This document shows, one piece after another, positions 7,580 through 7,717 of a stretch of DNA of 7,717 nt. The position numbers and the translations under genes were made by a program. The stretch is from Bifidobacterium breve (GTDB lineage Bacteria > Actinomycetota > Actinomycetes > Nanopelagicales > Nanopelagicaceae): the NCBI GenBank assembly GCA_945869505.1, contig CAMBOZ010000055.1:1-7717 (forward strand). Reading direction: 5' to 3'. A model generated the notes under the pieces. The model made no database searches. It was given only the letters and a program-made list of their open reading frames with translations, and had not been told where the DNA came from. Each line of letters starts with the position of its first letter. Position 1 is the first letter of the stretch.

Positions 7580-7717
7580 ATGGCCAATAAAGAATTATTG
7601 ATCGTCACCGGTATGTCGGGCGCCGGTCGATCTACGGTCGCGCATGCTCTTGAAGATCTCGGTTGGTACGTCGTTGATAACTTGCCTCCTGCGCTATTGC
7701 CCGAACTAGCATCGCAA
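7580..7717 (+). CDS. rapZ: RapZ/YvcJ family nucleotide-binding protein, N-terminal part (cut by window end)
   Basis: Only the first 46 residues are present, out of a family length of about 280-300. They show the N-terminal beta-strand ELLIVTG, the P-loop GMSGAGRS (11-18) and the family hallmark [14 protein letters not shown] (27-40). In E. coli, RapZ is the RNase adaptor that controls the GlmZ small RNA and amino-sugar synthesis; in Bacillus, YvcJ is a GTP-hydrolysing protein linked to competence. The role in actinobacteria is less clear, and there the gene usually precedes yvcK and whiA, which may lie beyond the window. ATG 7580 is the only possible start, because an in-frame TGA lies at 7556-7558 and no ATG, GTG or TTG comes between. 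The P-loop has arginine (R17) where the classical motif has lysine. The ribosome-binding site is weak, suggesting coupling to uvrC or to the micro-ORF that ends two bases upstream. Confidence 0.95.
   Translation, partial: MANKELLIVTGMSGAGRSTVAHALEDLGWYVVDNLPPALLPELASQ

Noticed and set aside
7555..7583. A perfect TTGACA (7555-7560) as the -35 box of a rapZ promoter
   Set aside because: At 16-18 bases downstream the sequence reads around CCATGG, with no TANNNT, and the start point would fall inside rapZ. The nearer CACAAT (7568-7573) is only 7 bases away. No working -10 pairs with it.

Overview
The window is a tightly packed, all-plus-strand stretch of chromosomal housekeeping genes from what looks like an actinobacterium: coaE, uvrB, uvrA, uvrC and the first 46 codons of rapZ. 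Support for the phylum comes from the actinobacterial style of UvrB (start [10 protein letters not shown]-loop GATGTGKS), a RapZ P-loop of the GAGRS type, and the gene order (uvrC-rapZ, with coaE beside uvrB). Base composition is moderate, roughly mid-40s % G+C by hand count of sample lines. That is low for the phylum and fits a small-genome, streamlined aquatic lineage such as the freshwater acI group (Nanopelagicales). This placement is an inference, not a database match.

Layout. Bases 1-54 hold what may be the 3' half of a terminator belonging to an upstream gene, and a short leader with a possible -10 element. coaE (55-645) encodes dephospho-CoA kinase, the last step of CoA synthesis. After 9 bases comes uvrB (655-2742). 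The uvrB stop is directly followed by the uvrA start (2743-5616), and the uvrA stop is directly followed by the uvrC start (5617-7542). A 37-base gap then leads to rapZ (7580 to the window end). That gap is spanned by a 12-codon reading frame with the clearest Shine-Dalgarno sequence in the window. No stretch above 60 bases lacks a gene.

Function. UvrA (damage sensor, ABC-type ATPase), UvrB (helicase-like damage verifier) and UvrC (dual-incision nuclease) make up the complete UvrABC nucleotide excision repair endonuclease, here encoded as one unbroken transcription unit. All three proteins are full length with their key motifs intact. coaE and rapZ are not functionally linked to repair and probably share the transcript through gene-order conservation and compaction. 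No LexA/SOS box is visible upstream of the run.

Nothing here supports a new biological system, mobile element, CRISPR array or RNA gene. The points worth a second look are modest: the micro-ORF between uvrC and rapZ, the zero-base gene junctions, the Arg-for-Lys P-loop in RapZ, a possible leaderless promoter at coaE, and a visibly high density of GATC.
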